Shown: positions 24,612 through 32,797, numbered from the stretch's first letter. The stretch: 64,000 nucleotides of DNA from Bacillus dicomae (GCF_006494425.1 NZ_VHIV01000001.1:1426001-1490000); one strand, 5' to 3'. Program-made: numbers and translations. The notes: generated by a model from the letters alone, not told the origin.

Positions 24612-26033
24612 ATGTTACATGATGTATACAAACCAAATCGTCACTGGAAGGATATCGAATTATGGAAAGATGTTACTGAAGAACAATGGAATGATTGGGT
24701 TTGGCAATTAACGAATACGATCAAAACGTTAGATGACTTAAAGAAAGTGATTAACTTAACACCTGATGAAGAAGAGGGCGTTAAAATTTCAACGAAAACG
24801 ATCCCGTTAAATATTACACCGTACTATGCTTGGTTAATGAATCCTGATGACCCACGCTGTCCGATTCGGATGCAATCTGTACCGATCTCGGAAGAGTTAT
24901 ATAAAACAAAATATGATTTAGAAGATCCGCTTCATGAAGATGAAGATTCACCAGTTCCAGGGTTAACACATCGATATCCTGACCGCGTACTATTTTTAGT
25001 AACGAATCAATGTTCTATGTATTGTCGTTACTGTACACGCCGTCGTTTTAGTGGACAAATTGGAATGGGTGTGCCGAAGAAACAATTAGATGATGCAATT
25101 GCTTACATTCGTGAAACACCACAAGTACGAGATGTATTAATCTCTGGTGGTGACGGTCTTCTAATTAACGATAAAATTTTAGAATATGTATTAAAAAATT
25201 TACGAGAGATTCCGCATGTTGAGATTATTCGTATCGGAACGAGAGCGCCGGTAGTATTCCCGCAGCGTATTACAGAAAACTTATGTAATATTATTAAAAA
25301 ATATCATCCAGTATGGTTAAATACACATTTCAATACATCTATTGAAATTACTGAAGAATCGAAGAAGGCATGTGAAATGTTAGCGAATGCTGGTGTTCCA
25401 GTCGGAAACCAAGCAGTAATTTTAGCTGGTATTAACGACAGCGTTCCAATTATGAAAAAATTAATGCATGACTTAGTAAAAATCCGTGTACGTCCATACT
25501 ATATTTATCAATGTGACTTATCTGAAGGTATTGGTCATTTCCGTGCACCAGTTTCTAAAGGTCTTGAAATTATCGAAGGTTTACGTGGACATACGTCTGG
25601 TTATGCGGTTCCAACATTCGTTGTTGATGCACCAGGAGGAGGCGGTAAAATTGCGCTTCAGCCAAACTATTTAATCTCGCAAAGTGCAGATAAAGTTGTA
25701 CTTCGTAACTTCGAAGGTGTTATTACAACGTATCCAGAGCCAGAAAGCTACATTCCAGGAAGAGCAGAAGGATACTTTAAAGAGATCTATCCAAACTACG
25801 AAGAAAAACGTTCAGATGTTGGTATCGCGGGTCTTATGAGCGATAAGAAATTTAACCTTGTTCCAGACGATTTACAGCGTATGAACCGTCGTAAAGACTA
25901 TGAAGATAATGAAACGCATGCATCATTAAAAGATAAACGTGATAAGCGTGACCAATTGAAAGATAAAAAATATCAAGCACAAATGGCTAAATTAGAAGAA
26001 AACGACAAAAAAACTGAGGGTGATGCAGTATGA
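24612..26033 (+). CDS. kamA: L-lysine 2,3-aminomutase (radical SAM, PLP)
   Basis: 473 residues; ATG 24612 preceded by AGGGGGAATAGC. The radical-SAM cluster motif CSMYCRYC places cysteines at 134, 138 and 141; the PLP lysine lies in the GGGGKIALQP region. It interconverts L-alpha-lysine and L-beta-lysine. The tail from about 430 is strongly charged (KDKRDKRDQLKDKK) as in Bacillus KamA. Own sigma-54 promoter; overlaps yokU by 4 nt. Confidence 0.93.
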   Translation: MLHDVYKPNRHWKDIELWKDVTEEQWNDWVWQLTNTIKTLDDLKKVINLTPDEEEGVKISTKTIPLNITPYYAWLMNPDDPRCPIRMQSVPISEELYKTKYDLEDPLHEDEDSPVPGLTHRYPDRVLFLVTNQCSMYCRYCTRRRFSGQIGMGVPKKQLDDAIAYIRETPQVRDVLISGGDGLLINDKILEYVLKNLREIPHVEIIRIGTRAPVVFPQRITENLCNIIKKYHPVWLNTHFNTSIEITEESKKACEMLANAGVPVGNQAVILAGINDSVPIMKKLMHDLVKIRVRPYYIYQCDLSEGIGHFRAPVSKGLEIIEGLRGHTSGYAVPTFVVDAPGGGGKIALQPNYLISQSADKVVLRNFEGVITTYPEPESYIPGRAEGYFKEIYPNYEEKRSDVGIAGLMSDKKFNLVPDDLQRMNRRKDYEDNETHASLKDKRDKRDQLKDKKYQAQMAKLEENDKKTEGDAV

Positions 26034-26302
26034 ATTGTATGTGGTGTGACAGTACAGAAGCGAAAGAAAGCTTAAATACTGTATATTGGGAATTACCAGA
26101 TGGTACGCAAGCCATTGAAATCCAAGAGACACCATGTATTTCTTGCTCCTCATGTGGTATGGACTATCAATCAGATCAAACTGTGAAAGAAATAGAAGAT
26201 CAATTGTTTTTAATTTATACGAAAGATTTACCAAAACAACTAACATATGAAGAATTAATGGGAAGACCAAGACTACTAAAAAGGAATTATTTCGACTTTT
26301 AA
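26030..26302 (+). CDS. yokU: YokU-family protein (YgiT-type zinc finger)
   Basis: 90 residues starting inside the kamA stop (ATGA). Two CxxC knuckles (CMWC at residue 2-5; CISCSSCGM near 38) form a zinc finger of the kind found at the N-terminus of MqsA/YgiT proteins; no DNA-binding HTH follows. Always next to kamA in Bacillus; role unknown. Confidence 0.85.
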   Translation: MNCMWCDSTEAKESLNTVYWELPDGTQAIEIQETPCISCSSCGMDYQSDQTVKEIEDQLFLIYTKDLPKQLTYEELMGRPRLLKRNYFDF

Positions 26303-26326
26303 CCAGCTTTTATGCTGGTTTTTTTC
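26301..26326 (+). terminator. Terminator of kamA-yokU
   Basis: AACCAGC / GCTGGTT stem, loop TTTTAT, then a T-run, starting at the yokU stop codon. Confidence 0.9.
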
Positions 26327-26374
26327 TTTTTTGCCTTGTATAATGTACCCAAGTTAGAAAGGTAGGGAATATTT

Positions 26375-26590
26375 TTGAAAAAGACATTTTACCATTATAT
26401 GATGAAGCATCGTGCAGCTTTATTTAGTAATGAAATATCGAATTTAGCAGAGGCAATGTATGATGATTTAAGTTTTCCGAAGCAATCTGAAGATTATGAT
26501 GAAATTAGTTCATACTTAGAGTTAAGTGGAATGCTAGCAAGTATGTCTATATTTGATGAAGCGTGGGATTTATACATACAAGATAGATAA
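26375..26590 (+). CDS. yozE: YozE-family (SAM-like) small protein
   Basis: 71 residues from TTG 26375 with AAAGGTAGGG upstream. The helical YozE signature is clear: FYHYMMKHR, YDDLSFPKQSEDYDEISSYL, FDEAWDLY. The known structure of the family is a five-helix SAM-like bundle; function unknown. Confidence 0.88.
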   Translation: MKKTFYHYMMKHRAALFSNEISNLAEAMYDDLSFPKQSEDYDEISSYLELSGMLASMSIFDEAWDLYIQDR

Positions 26591-26616
26591 AAACTATATG
26601 AGCTTTTTTGACGTGA

Positions 26617-26642
26617 AGCTAGTCTATTTTCTAGCTTTTTTA
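26617..26642 (+). terminator. Rho-independent terminator
   Basis: AAGCTAG / CTAGCTT stem followed by T6. Confidence 0.8.
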
Positions 26643-26778
26643 CGTTGTAAATAAATTTTCATATGGTGGTATTATTTATTGAAAAAATTTATGAATATAA
26701 GCTTCTGTGATAAGCGTTTTTATGTAGGTTGCATATACTGTTATCAAAATCACGACGTCAAAAAAAGGAGAGATATAG

Positions 26779-27441
26779 ATGGCAAGGAAAAAGCAACCTA
26801 AATATAACGTAGGGGACATAGTCGTGATTACGCTATATGGAACCGTTGGTAAAATCACAAATATGAAGGTTTTAGATGGAGTTTACGTATACGAAGTCAA
26901 TAATCACGATGGATTTTACGTAGAGCAAACATTGCAGCACGTTTCAGAGCAAGACATGAAAAAAGGTGAGACTGAGTGGATTGAATTAAATTATAATTTC
27001 ACATTTGGTGATCTCGTGCAAGTAACAGGATATGATAAAGATGTGTTTCGAATTGTTGGTTTTCGTACAGAAGTATGGAGATATAAAAATGACGCATGGG
27101 AAGATACAATATACGAATTGTCACGAATTACGGATGGTGAATGGTTAGAAGCAGATGAATCAGATTTAACGCTACTTGCAAATGCTCAAACGGCAAATGC
27201 AATTTTGAAGAAAATGAAACAAGATAAAGCTGGCATGAATAAATTAGATTTAGGAAAATTAAAGTCAATTAACAACTCAAAAAAAGTGAGTGTTAAGACA
27301 AATCGTCAAGAAATCATTGATGGATTACTTGATATTTATAACGATTACCAATTGTTATTTGATACATTTAAAGATGAAGAATACAAAATTGTTATGGATG
27401 TTGTTCATAATTATTTAGTTAAATTGACAGAGAAAAAATAG
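26779..27441 (+). CDS. yodN: YodN-like protein
   Basis: 220 residues; ATG 26779 with AAAGGAGA upstream. Two SH3/KOW-like beta segments at the N-terminus (YNVGDIVVITLYGTVGKI and FTFGDLVQVTGYDKDVFRI) and a helical C-terminus (EIIDGLLDIYNDYQLLFDTF). Position between yozE and yozD and the general build point to yodN of B. subtilis. Function unknown. Confidence 0.7.
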   Translation: MARKKQPKYNVGDIVVITLYGTVGKITNMKVLDGVYVYEVNNHDGFYVEQTLQHVSEQDMKKGETEWIELNYNFTFGDLVQVTGYDKDVFRIVGFRTEVWRYKNDAWEDTIYELSRITDGEWLEADESDLTLLANAQTANAILKKMKQDKAGMNKLDLGKLKSINNSKKVSVKTNRQEIIDGLLDIYNDYQLLFDTFKDEEYKIVMDVVHNYLVKLTEKK

Positions 27442-27445
27442 TTAA

Positions 27446-27613
27446 CTAGAAAGAGAGAATGAACTGAACAACAACATATGCAGTATAAGGTATGCCTACA
27501 ATTATTAAAAAAATAAAAAGCCATTTAATAAGAGAGTCTGCCCATTGATCTTCATGCATGAACTCTTCTTTTGTTTGTCCTACTTCTTGTTCTACTTTAT
27601 ATTGGTATTCCAT
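27446..27613 (-). CDS. Small single-span membrane protein
   Basis: 55 residues; ATG 27613 has AAGGGGG about 7-8 nt upstream on the minus strand. An acidic, soluble head (YQYKVEQEVGQTKEEFMHEDQ) precedes one membrane helix (LFIFLIIVGIPYTAYVVVQFIL). It is convergent with yodN, ending 5 nt after it. No family recognised. Confidence 0.65.
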   Translation of the reverse strand: MEYQYKVEQEVGQTKEEFMHEDQWADSLIKWLFIFLIIVGIPYTAYVVVQFILSF

Positions 27614-27763
27614 AATTAAATCCCCCTTTTTGATAGCTTGTACTACCATCGTATGCACCTCGTCCAAAGGATATGACCTATAAAAAAAGAAAAACTATTT
27701 TTCTAATCTCATATACATAATTTTGAGATTTTTTCATAAAACAGAAATAAAGGAGTGATGCTC

Positions 27764-27943
27764 ATGAAGGAAATTGAGGTCGTAATTGATACGGAAGAGA
27801 TTGCGGAGTTTTTTTATGAGCAACTAATTGAAAGAGGATACGTCCCAAAACGAGAAGAAATTGAAGATCTCGCAGATATTACATTTGAGTATTTATTAGA
27901 GAAATGTATGATTGATGAAGTGTTTGATGAAGAGGATGAGTGA
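27764..27943 (+). CDS. yozD: YozD-family protein
   Basis: 59 residues from ATG 27764, with AAAGGAG 8 nt upstream; the GTG 27755 and ATG 27758 overlap that RBS. Acidic, with the YozD core VVIDTEEIAEFFYEQLIERGYVP. Function unknown. Confidence 0.85.
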   Translation: MKEIEVVIDTEEIAEFFYEQLIERGYVPKREEIEDLADITFEYLLEKCMIDEVFDEEDE

Positions 27944-27947
27944 AAGT

Positions 27948-27975
27948 AACGACGGGCTTAACTCGTCGTTTTTTA
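27948..27975 (+). terminator. Terminator of yozD
   Basis: AACGACG / CGTCGTT stem, 9-nt loop, T6 tail. Confidence 0.87.
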
Positions 27976-28053
27976 CTCTTTACAAACTTGTCACAAATCT
28001 AGTCGCCAATAGTTGGTATAATTAAAAGAAAATTTTACTCAAGAGGTGAAGGG

Positions 28054-28236
28054 ATGTTCAAAAAAATTATTGATTCTTTATTAGGAAAGAAAAAATATCG
28101 TTCGTATTCTAGTAGTGATTATCGCCATAGAAGTCGCTCTTACTCAAGTAGCGATTATAAACGACGTTCATCTGGTTATGGGCATCAGCATTATAAAAGA
28201 AAACGTAAAAGTCGTAGCTTCTTTTCAAGTAGTTGA
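28054..28236 (+). CDS. Tiny basic Ser/Tyr/Arg-rich protein coupled to the kinase
   Basis: 60 residues; ATG 28054 with AAGAGGTGAAGGG upstream. A short amphipathic head (FKKIIDSLLGKKK) leads to a repeat SYSSSDYRHRSR / SYSSSDYKRRS, a KRKRKSR patch, and the end FFSSS. About one third of residues are Ser or Tyr. Its stop TGA shares an A with the ATG of the Hanks-type kinase, so the two are translationally coupled. An obvious candidate substrate or anchor for that kinase, which is inference from coupling and composition only. Confidence 0.7.
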   Translation: MFKKIIDSLLGKKKYRSYSSSDYRHRSRSYSSSDYKRRSSGYGHQHYKRKRKSRSFFSSS

Positions 28237-29057
28237 TGAAATGGCGTCGTATACTAGCTTTATTTGATAGAACACTGCGAAAAAATACAATCGTTGCAGA
28301 ACGTTATAAAATTGAATCAGTAATTGGAATGGGCAGCTATGGGGTTACATATGTCGTTAATGATTTACAAATAAATAGATATAAAGTCTTAAAACAATTA
28401 AGACAAAGTAAACAAAGATATGAGTCTGGGAGAAAATCATTTGAACAAGAGAAAATGGTTTTACAAACATTAAATCATCATGCAATTCCTAGTTTATTTG
28501 ATCATTTCGTATGGGAGAAAAAAAGCTTTTTTGTGATGGAATATATGCCTGGTAAAAATTTTGAAGATTATATTTTCATGGATGGACATGTGTATACAGA
28601 ACGTGAAGTTTTAAAAATTTTATACAAAATATTAGAAATTGTATCGGTTTTTCATAGTAAAGGTATTATTCACCGAGATTTACGTATTCCGAATATATTA
28701 ATGAAAGAAAACCAAATTAGTATTATTGATTTTGGATTGGCTAAATTGAAAGGTGAGGCTGATGAACGAGCGACAACTTATGAAGGTGAACAAGCTTTGA
28801 TGCGAGAAGTTCACTTTCGTAGCGACTTTTATGCGCTTGGTCATTTCTCGTTATTTTTATTATATGCAGGCTTTGAATCTAATGAGAAACACGAAAAACC
28901 ATGGTATGACGAATTAACTTTGGAAAGATATAACCGTGAACTGCTTATGCGGATGTTACAAATAAAAGCGCCGTACTATGAGAATGTACAAGATTTAAAA
29001 AAAGATGTAGCTTTTGCTTTAGAAAGGATGGAGGCTCCATGTTTCAAAAGTTTTTAG
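28236..29057 (+). CDS. Hanks-type Ser/Thr protein kinase (YbdM-like)
   Basis: 273 residues from ATG 28236, overlapping the upstream stop by one base. Glycine loop GMGSYGVTYV (31-40), ATP lysine YKVLKQL (K53), catalytic loop HRDLRIPN (146-153, with R150 where most kinases have Lys), and DFG (165-167). No membrane segment or PASTA domains, so it is soluble like B. subtilis YbdM. The activation segment is short. It probably phosphorylates sporulation or stress proteins; the coupled Ser-rich protein is the first candidate. Confidence 0.85.
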   Translation: MKWRRILALFDRTLRKNTIVAERYKIESVIGMGSYGVTYVVNDLQINRYKVLKQLRQSKQRYESGRKSFEQEKMVLQTLNHHAIPSLFDHFVWEKKSFFVMEYMPGKNFEDYIFMDGHVYTEREVLKILYKILEIVSVFHSKGIIHRDLRIPNILMKENQISIIDFGLAKLKGEADERATTYEGEQALMREVHFRSDFYALGHFSLFLLYAGFESNEKHEKPWYDELTLERYNRELLMRMLQIKAPYYENVQDLKKDVAFALERMEAPCFKSF

Positions 29058-29384
29058 CAAGCGTTGGTATTAGGTTTTAAAGCGCGTCATATAGAATGTG
29101 AAGAATTAGCGTATCGATTACGTAAGCAAGTTCCATTCGCACAAGAATTTGAGTTTGTGCCTGTTTCCGGACAGTATTATGGGAAATTAGACGAGCTAGA
29201 ATTATTAATGTTGCCAAGCACTTACAATTGCCTAGAGATTATTATGGAAGTAGACAGAAAATCTCGTGGATTAGCAGGTTTATTTACGGAAGCGCTTGAC
29301 CTTGACGAGAAAGTGATTCGCTTTACAGTAACGAATGAAGATATTCCAACGATGAAAGAAAAAATTAACAATCATATTTTTTAA
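29039..29384 (+). pseudogene. spo0M-like gene with its middle deleted
   Basis: ATG 29039 (GGAGG at 29030-29034, inside the kinase end) encodes MFQKFLASVGIRF and stops. That is the start of Spo0M-type proteins (compare ..KALASVGIGAAK). In another frame from about 29067 the sequence LGFKARHIECEELAYRLRKQ runs to a stop at 29384 and matches the C-terminal third of Spo0M (FVPVSGQYYGKLDELELLML, EVDRKSRGLAGLFTEALDLDE). The central arrestin-like part, roughly 400-450 bp, is missing and the ends are joined out of frame. The C-terminal fragment could still be made from TTG 29064, but lacks an RBS. Confidence 0.7.
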
Positions 29385-29388
29385 TAAA

Positions 29389-29448
29389 CTATGCATAAAA
29401 AAGAAATGGAGAGGAAAACTAAAACAACCGCTCCATTTTTTTGCATAG
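29389..29448 (+). terminator. Extended inverted-repeat terminator
   Basis: CTATGCA / TGCATAG, then AAATGGAG / CTCCATTT, and inner GG / CC make a 60-nt interrupted stem with T7 inside the 3' arm. It ends 7 nt before the PAP2 start and may also fold over its RBS. Confidence 0.75.
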
Positions 29449-29455
29449 TGAGGTT

Positions 29456-30097
29456 ATGTATGTGAAACGATATCGACATTTATACTTGTTAAGTTTTACG
29501 CTACTCATTTGTTTTGTCGTATTATCACTTTCGTATCATACCGCTTGTATTGAGAAATTTGACAATATAGTCGCGCATTTTATTCAAAGTTTTCGAAACG
29601 ACTATTTGACAGCCTACTTTAATTGGGTGTCTTTTATCGGTTCCAAAAGAATATATTTTCCGTTACTCATTATTCTTGTAATGTATTTCCTCGTTAGAAA
29701 AAAATTGCTTAGTGCATTACTTCTAACAATTAATTATTATGGATCTCGTTATTTAAACAGTATGCTTAAACTATGGTACGAACGAGCAAGACCTGATGTA
29801 ACGCAGCTTGTTACTGCAACTGGATATAGTTTTCCGAGCGGCCATACGATGAATGCTACTGCTTTTTTAGGATTTATTGCATACGTCACGATTACAGAAG
29901 AGCGTATTACATTGCATAAAAAATTGCTGATTATTTTTATAGCAAGCTTTGTTGTATTATCTATTTCAGTTAGCCGAATATATCTTGGCGTTCACTATCC
30001 ATCCGACATTTTAGCAGGATGGGCAGCTGGCGGTAGCTGGCTCGTTTTATGTGTTATATTTCATAAAACGTTCATTAAAAAAGAACCTATGTCATAA
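29456..30097 (+). CDS. yodM: PAP2-family lipid phosphatase (YodM-like)
   Basis: 213 residues; start ATG 29456 or GTG 29462 (GAGG at 29450-29453 favours the latter spacing). About six membrane helices. The tripartite phosphatase motif is complete: KLWYERARP (KX6RP), SFPSGHT (PSGH), and SRIYLGVHYPSD (SRX5HX3D). It removes phosphate from membrane lipids such as undecaprenyl pyrophosphate or phosphatidylglycerol phosphate; substrate undecided. Convergent with the cation transporter. Confidence 0.87.
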   Translation: MYVKRYRHLYLLSFTLLICFVVLSLSYHTACIEKFDNIVAHFIQSFRNDYLTAYFNWVSFIGSKRIYFPLLIILVMYFLVRKKLLSALLLTINYYGSRYLNSMLKLWYERARPDVTQLVTATGYSFPSGHTMNATAFLGFIAYVTITEERITLHKKLLIIFIASFVVLSISVSRIYLGVHYPSDILAGWAAGGSWLVLCVIFHKTFIKKEPMS

Positions 30098-30107
30098 TAG
30101 GTTCTTT
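30078..30107. terminator. Bidirectional terminator spanning both stop codons
   Basis: AAAAGAACCTAT / ATAGGTTCTTTT stem with loop GTCATA, inside the overlapping 3' ends of the two convergent genes. Confidence 0.85.
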
Positions 30108-30968
30108 TTCCATTGGTTCAACATGAATGTGTGCATGATATATACCAAATTTTTTCCGAAGCATAGCTTCAATGTTGTCAGTAATACAATGACTTTCACC
30201 AACATCCATACGAGCATCTACTTCGATTGTAATATCGACATACGTTTGATTCCCGTACATGCGCGCTCTAATATCTACGATGTTTTCCACGCCGCCAATA
30301 TGTTCAATCGCATCAGCGTATTCCTCCATCTTATCTGGATCGATTCCATCCGTTAACATATGAGAAGCTTCTACGAAAATTTCCCATGCAGTTTTACAAA
30401 TAATAAGGCCGACTATTAAAGCGGCAATAGGATCTAAAATAGGCATTTGGAACTGTGAACCGACAATACCTACTACTGTACCAATACTTACGAGAGCATC
30501 TGACAAATTATCCTTTGCGGCGGCTTCTAATGACTTACTTTTTGTTCTTGCTGCAATCTTTTTCGTATACATATACACACAGTACATAACGACAGCAGAA
30601 AATAAGGCTACCCATGCTGCAAGGATATTAGGCGCTGTTTGTTTCGGATTTAAAAAAGATTGAATGGCACTAATAACAACTTCTAATCCGACCGTTGCCA
30701 TAATAAAAGAAGCAACAAGTGATGCAATTTGTTCCGCACGCGAATGCCCATAAGGATGATCCGGGTCACGAGGTTTACGAGAGATTTTTAGACCAATTAA
30801 TATCGCTAAAGAAGCACCGATATCCGTTAAGTTATTTAAACCGTCCGCACGTAATGCGCTAGAGAGGGTAATATAACTGATGATGATTTTCATAGAGGAT
30901 AAAAATATGTAGGCCATAATGCTGACAATAGCACCTTTATCAGCTTCTTTATGAGAAAGAGTATCCAT
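30087..30968 (-). CDS. Cation diffusion facilitator (Mn/Zn efflux, MneP/MneS-like)
   Basis: 293 residues; ATG 30968 preferred, GTG 30977 possible. Six membrane helices with metal-site motifs in TM2 (ADGLNNLTDIG) and TM5 (KDNLSDALVSIG), a HPYGHSR loop, and the C-terminal ferredoxin-like domain (about 215-290, HAHIHVEP). The D-x-x-x-D site in TM5 is that of Mn-transporting members. Likely exports manganese in exchange for protons; the metal is inferred. Confidence 0.87.
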   Translation of the reverse strand: MDTLSHKEADKGAIVSIMAYIFLSSMKIIISYITLSSALRADGLNNLTDIGASLAILIGLKISRKPRDPDHPYGHSRAEQIASLVASFIMATVGLEVVISAIQSFLNPKQTAPNILAAWVALFSAVVMYCVYMYTKKIAARTKSKSLEAAAKDNLSDALVSIGTVVGIVGSQFQMPILDPIAALIVGLIICKTAWEIFVEASHMLTDGIDPDKMEEYADAIEHIGGVENIVDIRARMYGNQTYVDITIEVDARMDVGESHCITDNIEAMLRKKFGIYHAHIHVEPMEKEPIMT

Positions 30969-31147
30969 TTTAATCACTCACCTTTCTACAAGGAATTTCT
31001 TTCTATAAATAGAGTATCAAACGAAAGTCGTGTGGGTCTATACAAACATTGTTGACGTTTTATAGCTTTTTAAGAAGTGGATAACAAAGTTTCGTGAAGG
31101 AAAAATATGTTGTAAAGTGCAAAGTCAGGGTGTGGAATTAATTAGGG

Positions 31148-31305
31148 TTTATCCCGCTTTAATGGGCAGTAAGACCCCCACCTCAAAATTCAGCGAAAGC
31201 AAAGAAGTTAGGTGGGGGATCAACTGCCCATAAAAGTCCGATTGGTGAGGGCTAATAATCAGTGGGGGATGAAGAAAACCCCCACTGATTAAAATTTCAC
31301 TTTAT
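31148..31305 (+). repeat. bcr1-like repeat, copy A (complete)
   Basis: About 153 bp bounded by TTTAT at both ends (31148-31152 and 31301-31305). Inside, TGGGCAGT pairs with ACTGCCCA and CCCCCACCT with AGGTGGGGG, forming one long hairpin. A second hairpin AATCAGTGGGGG / CCCCCACTGATT follows. Size, TTTAT ends and hairpins match my memory of the B. cereus-group element bcr1. Three decayed copies occur further right. Confidence 0.75.
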
Positions 31306-31334
31306 TTACAATTAAAGGGTGGGAGGGTAAGTTG

Positions 31335-31550
31335 ATGAAAAAACAAAAGAGAAAAGGTGAAATACCACAATACGATATACTAATTACATATGAAGATAGT
31401 GATACGAAGGGTATCCATTTATACCTTGGAGATGAAGAAGAAAGGAGTGTAATTATGTACATTGGTCATGAAGATACCGTATATTACACTTCTGAAGAAA
31501 TGACGAAACAACTAAGAAAGATAATTGTGGAAAAAGAGAAAACCCTCTGA
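31335..31550 (+). CDS. Small acidic protein, function unknown
   Basis: 71 residues; ATG 31335 with GGGAGGG 7 nt upstream (the TTG 31332 is too close). Beta-rich with YDILITYEDSDTKGIHLYLG and many acidic residues; no motif recognised. It starts 30 bp after the complete bcr1-like repeat, so the repeat may lie in its leader RNA. Confidence 0.6.
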   Translation: MKKQKRKGEIPQYDILITYEDSDTKGIHLYLGDEEERSVIMYIGHEDTVYYTSEEMTKQLRKIIVEKEKTL

Positions 31551-31572
31551 AAAATATCTTTCAGAGGGTTTT
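31539..31572. terminator. Bidirectional terminator
   Basis: AAAACCCTCTGAAA / TTTCAGAGGGTTTT, 14-bp stem with a 6-nt loop, overlapping the stop codon of the + gene and ending 5 bp from the thioredoxin stop. Confidence 0.9.
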
Positions 31573-31576
31573 CATC

Positions 31577-31891
31577 TTAGTATGCTTCTAAAAACTCAGT
31601 AACTTGCTCTTCAGTTTTTGCGTTAGCACTATGTAAGTGACCTAGCTTCTCGCCATTTTGATATACAAGTAAGCTTGGAATACCCATTACTTGATACTCT
31701 TCAGCGATACTTGGGAACTCATCTTTATTAATAGAATACCATTCAAACTTATTGAACTCTTCCATTACATCTCCGATAAAGTTGTCCATACGAACGCAAT
31801 CAGGGCACCATGTAGTAAAGAACTTAACAACTACTGGCTCCTCGCTTGCGATGATGTCTTTGAATTCCTGTTCAGATTTGATTTCTTTCAT
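31577..31891 (-). CDS. Thioredoxin-family protein
   Basis: 104 residues; the start is ATG at 31891, with AAGGAG 9 nt upstream. Thioredoxin fold with active site FFTTWCPDCVRM; the CPDC dipeptide differs from the CGPC of TrxA and suggests a specialised redox partner. cis-Pro is in MGIPSLLVY. Cytosolic, with no signal peptide. Last gene before the decayed prophage. Confidence 0.88.
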   Translation of the reverse strand: MKEIKSEQEFKDIIASEEPVVVKFFTTWCPDCVRMDNFIGDVMEEFNKFEWYSINKDEFPSIAEEYQVMGIPSLLVYQNGEKLGHLHSANAKTEEQVTEFLEAY

Positions 31892-31964
31892 AATTTGTTT
31901 CTCCTTTTTCACTATTAATATTTTAGGTTGATTAGTTGGTGTATTTGCTGTGAAACGAAAACTC

Positions 31965-32222
31965 CTAATGAAATTCTAACAAGAGTTTTCTTTCCGAATA
32001 ATTCGTTTGCAAATTGATTCACCACAATTTCTTGAAGTCAAGGTACAACATACGAGTAGGTGTCTAGTGTGATATCTACTCTTTCATGTCCAAATCGTTC
32101 ATTTACAATCTTCGGATAATACCTTGCCTTAACATTAATATCGCATAGGTATGTCTTCGATTGTGGAACAGAATATTAGAAACCTCACTTTTCTTTATAA
32201 GCTTTTTCCAGTGCTGTGTCAA
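31965..32222 (-). pseudogene. Tyrosine recombinase (phage/ICE integrase), C-terminal remnant
   Basis: Minus-strand translation gives WKKLIKKSEVSNILFHNRRH and then TYAILMLRQGI in one frame. After a frameshift it continues KIVNERFGHERVDITLDTYS-YVVP, a stop, then LQEIVVNQFANELFGK. This is the catalytic end of a tyrosine integrase: the HxxR box as HNRR, the GH box as FGH, and the nucleophile Tyr in LDTYSYV. At least one frameshift and one stop break it, and the N-terminal domains are gone. Confidence 0.85.
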
Positions 32223-32463
32223 ACTTCTGAAATTGTAAGGTTACTATTATAAGTGGCGGAAATCAAATTGTTTTTATAATAGCCATCGCTATAACGTTCT
32301 TTTCTTCACATATTTTTATGAAGCGCTTGTAATGTCGGATAAAACAAGCAATCTCTTTCCGGCACTTAGAGGAGGGGAACGATGGATAATCATTACTAAT
32401 AAATTGGATGTGTGAATTGAACAGCAAGCAGGAAATTCAAAAAATGATGTAGGGGATACATGT

Positions 32464-32616
32464 ATGAATTTAGAGGAATCGTTATAAGAATTTATTCCTG
32501 AAGTTGTGAGAGAAGCGCGGTTAGCAAGAGGGGAAATTGCTGTCCTGTATAAGGGGAAGGAAGTGTAAGAATATTTTAAGAACTGCTCAGTGGTTAATAA
32601 GTCAGAGAGGAATTAG
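32464..32616 (+). pseudogene. Small gene broken by two stop codons
   Basis: From ATG 32464 one frame reads MNLEESL, stop, EFIPEVVREARLARGEIAVL-YKGKEV, stop, EYFKNCSVVNKSERN and stop at 32614. Both internal TAA codons (32485, 32566) could come from CAA or AAA by one change. It sits in the decayed element and looks like a small phage gene. Confidence 0.6.
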
Positions 32617-32625
32617 GAGGTTGAA

Positions 32626-32797
32626 ATGGATAAAAAGACTATTTTCAAAAAACGCCCACCCTGCATTGTGTGTGAAACAAGAAGGTGAGCTTCAATCAAA
32701 CGAAACGAATAGAATTTGTGGAAAATGTGTACAAATTACGTATGAACAAGGTATGGAAAGAGATGACTATTCCCCTTACATCTTATTCCATAAATAA
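32626..32797 (+). pseudogene. Frameshifted two-CxxC zinc-ribbon protein
   Basis: ATG 32626 with GGAGG 5 nt upstream gives MDKKTIFKKRPPCIVC and stops soon after. The +1 frame continues VKQEGELQSNETNRICGKCVQ to a stop at 32797. Joined, the two parts make a small protein with CIVC and CGKC zinc knuckles. A single indel near 32670-32685 explains the break. Confidence 0.55.
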
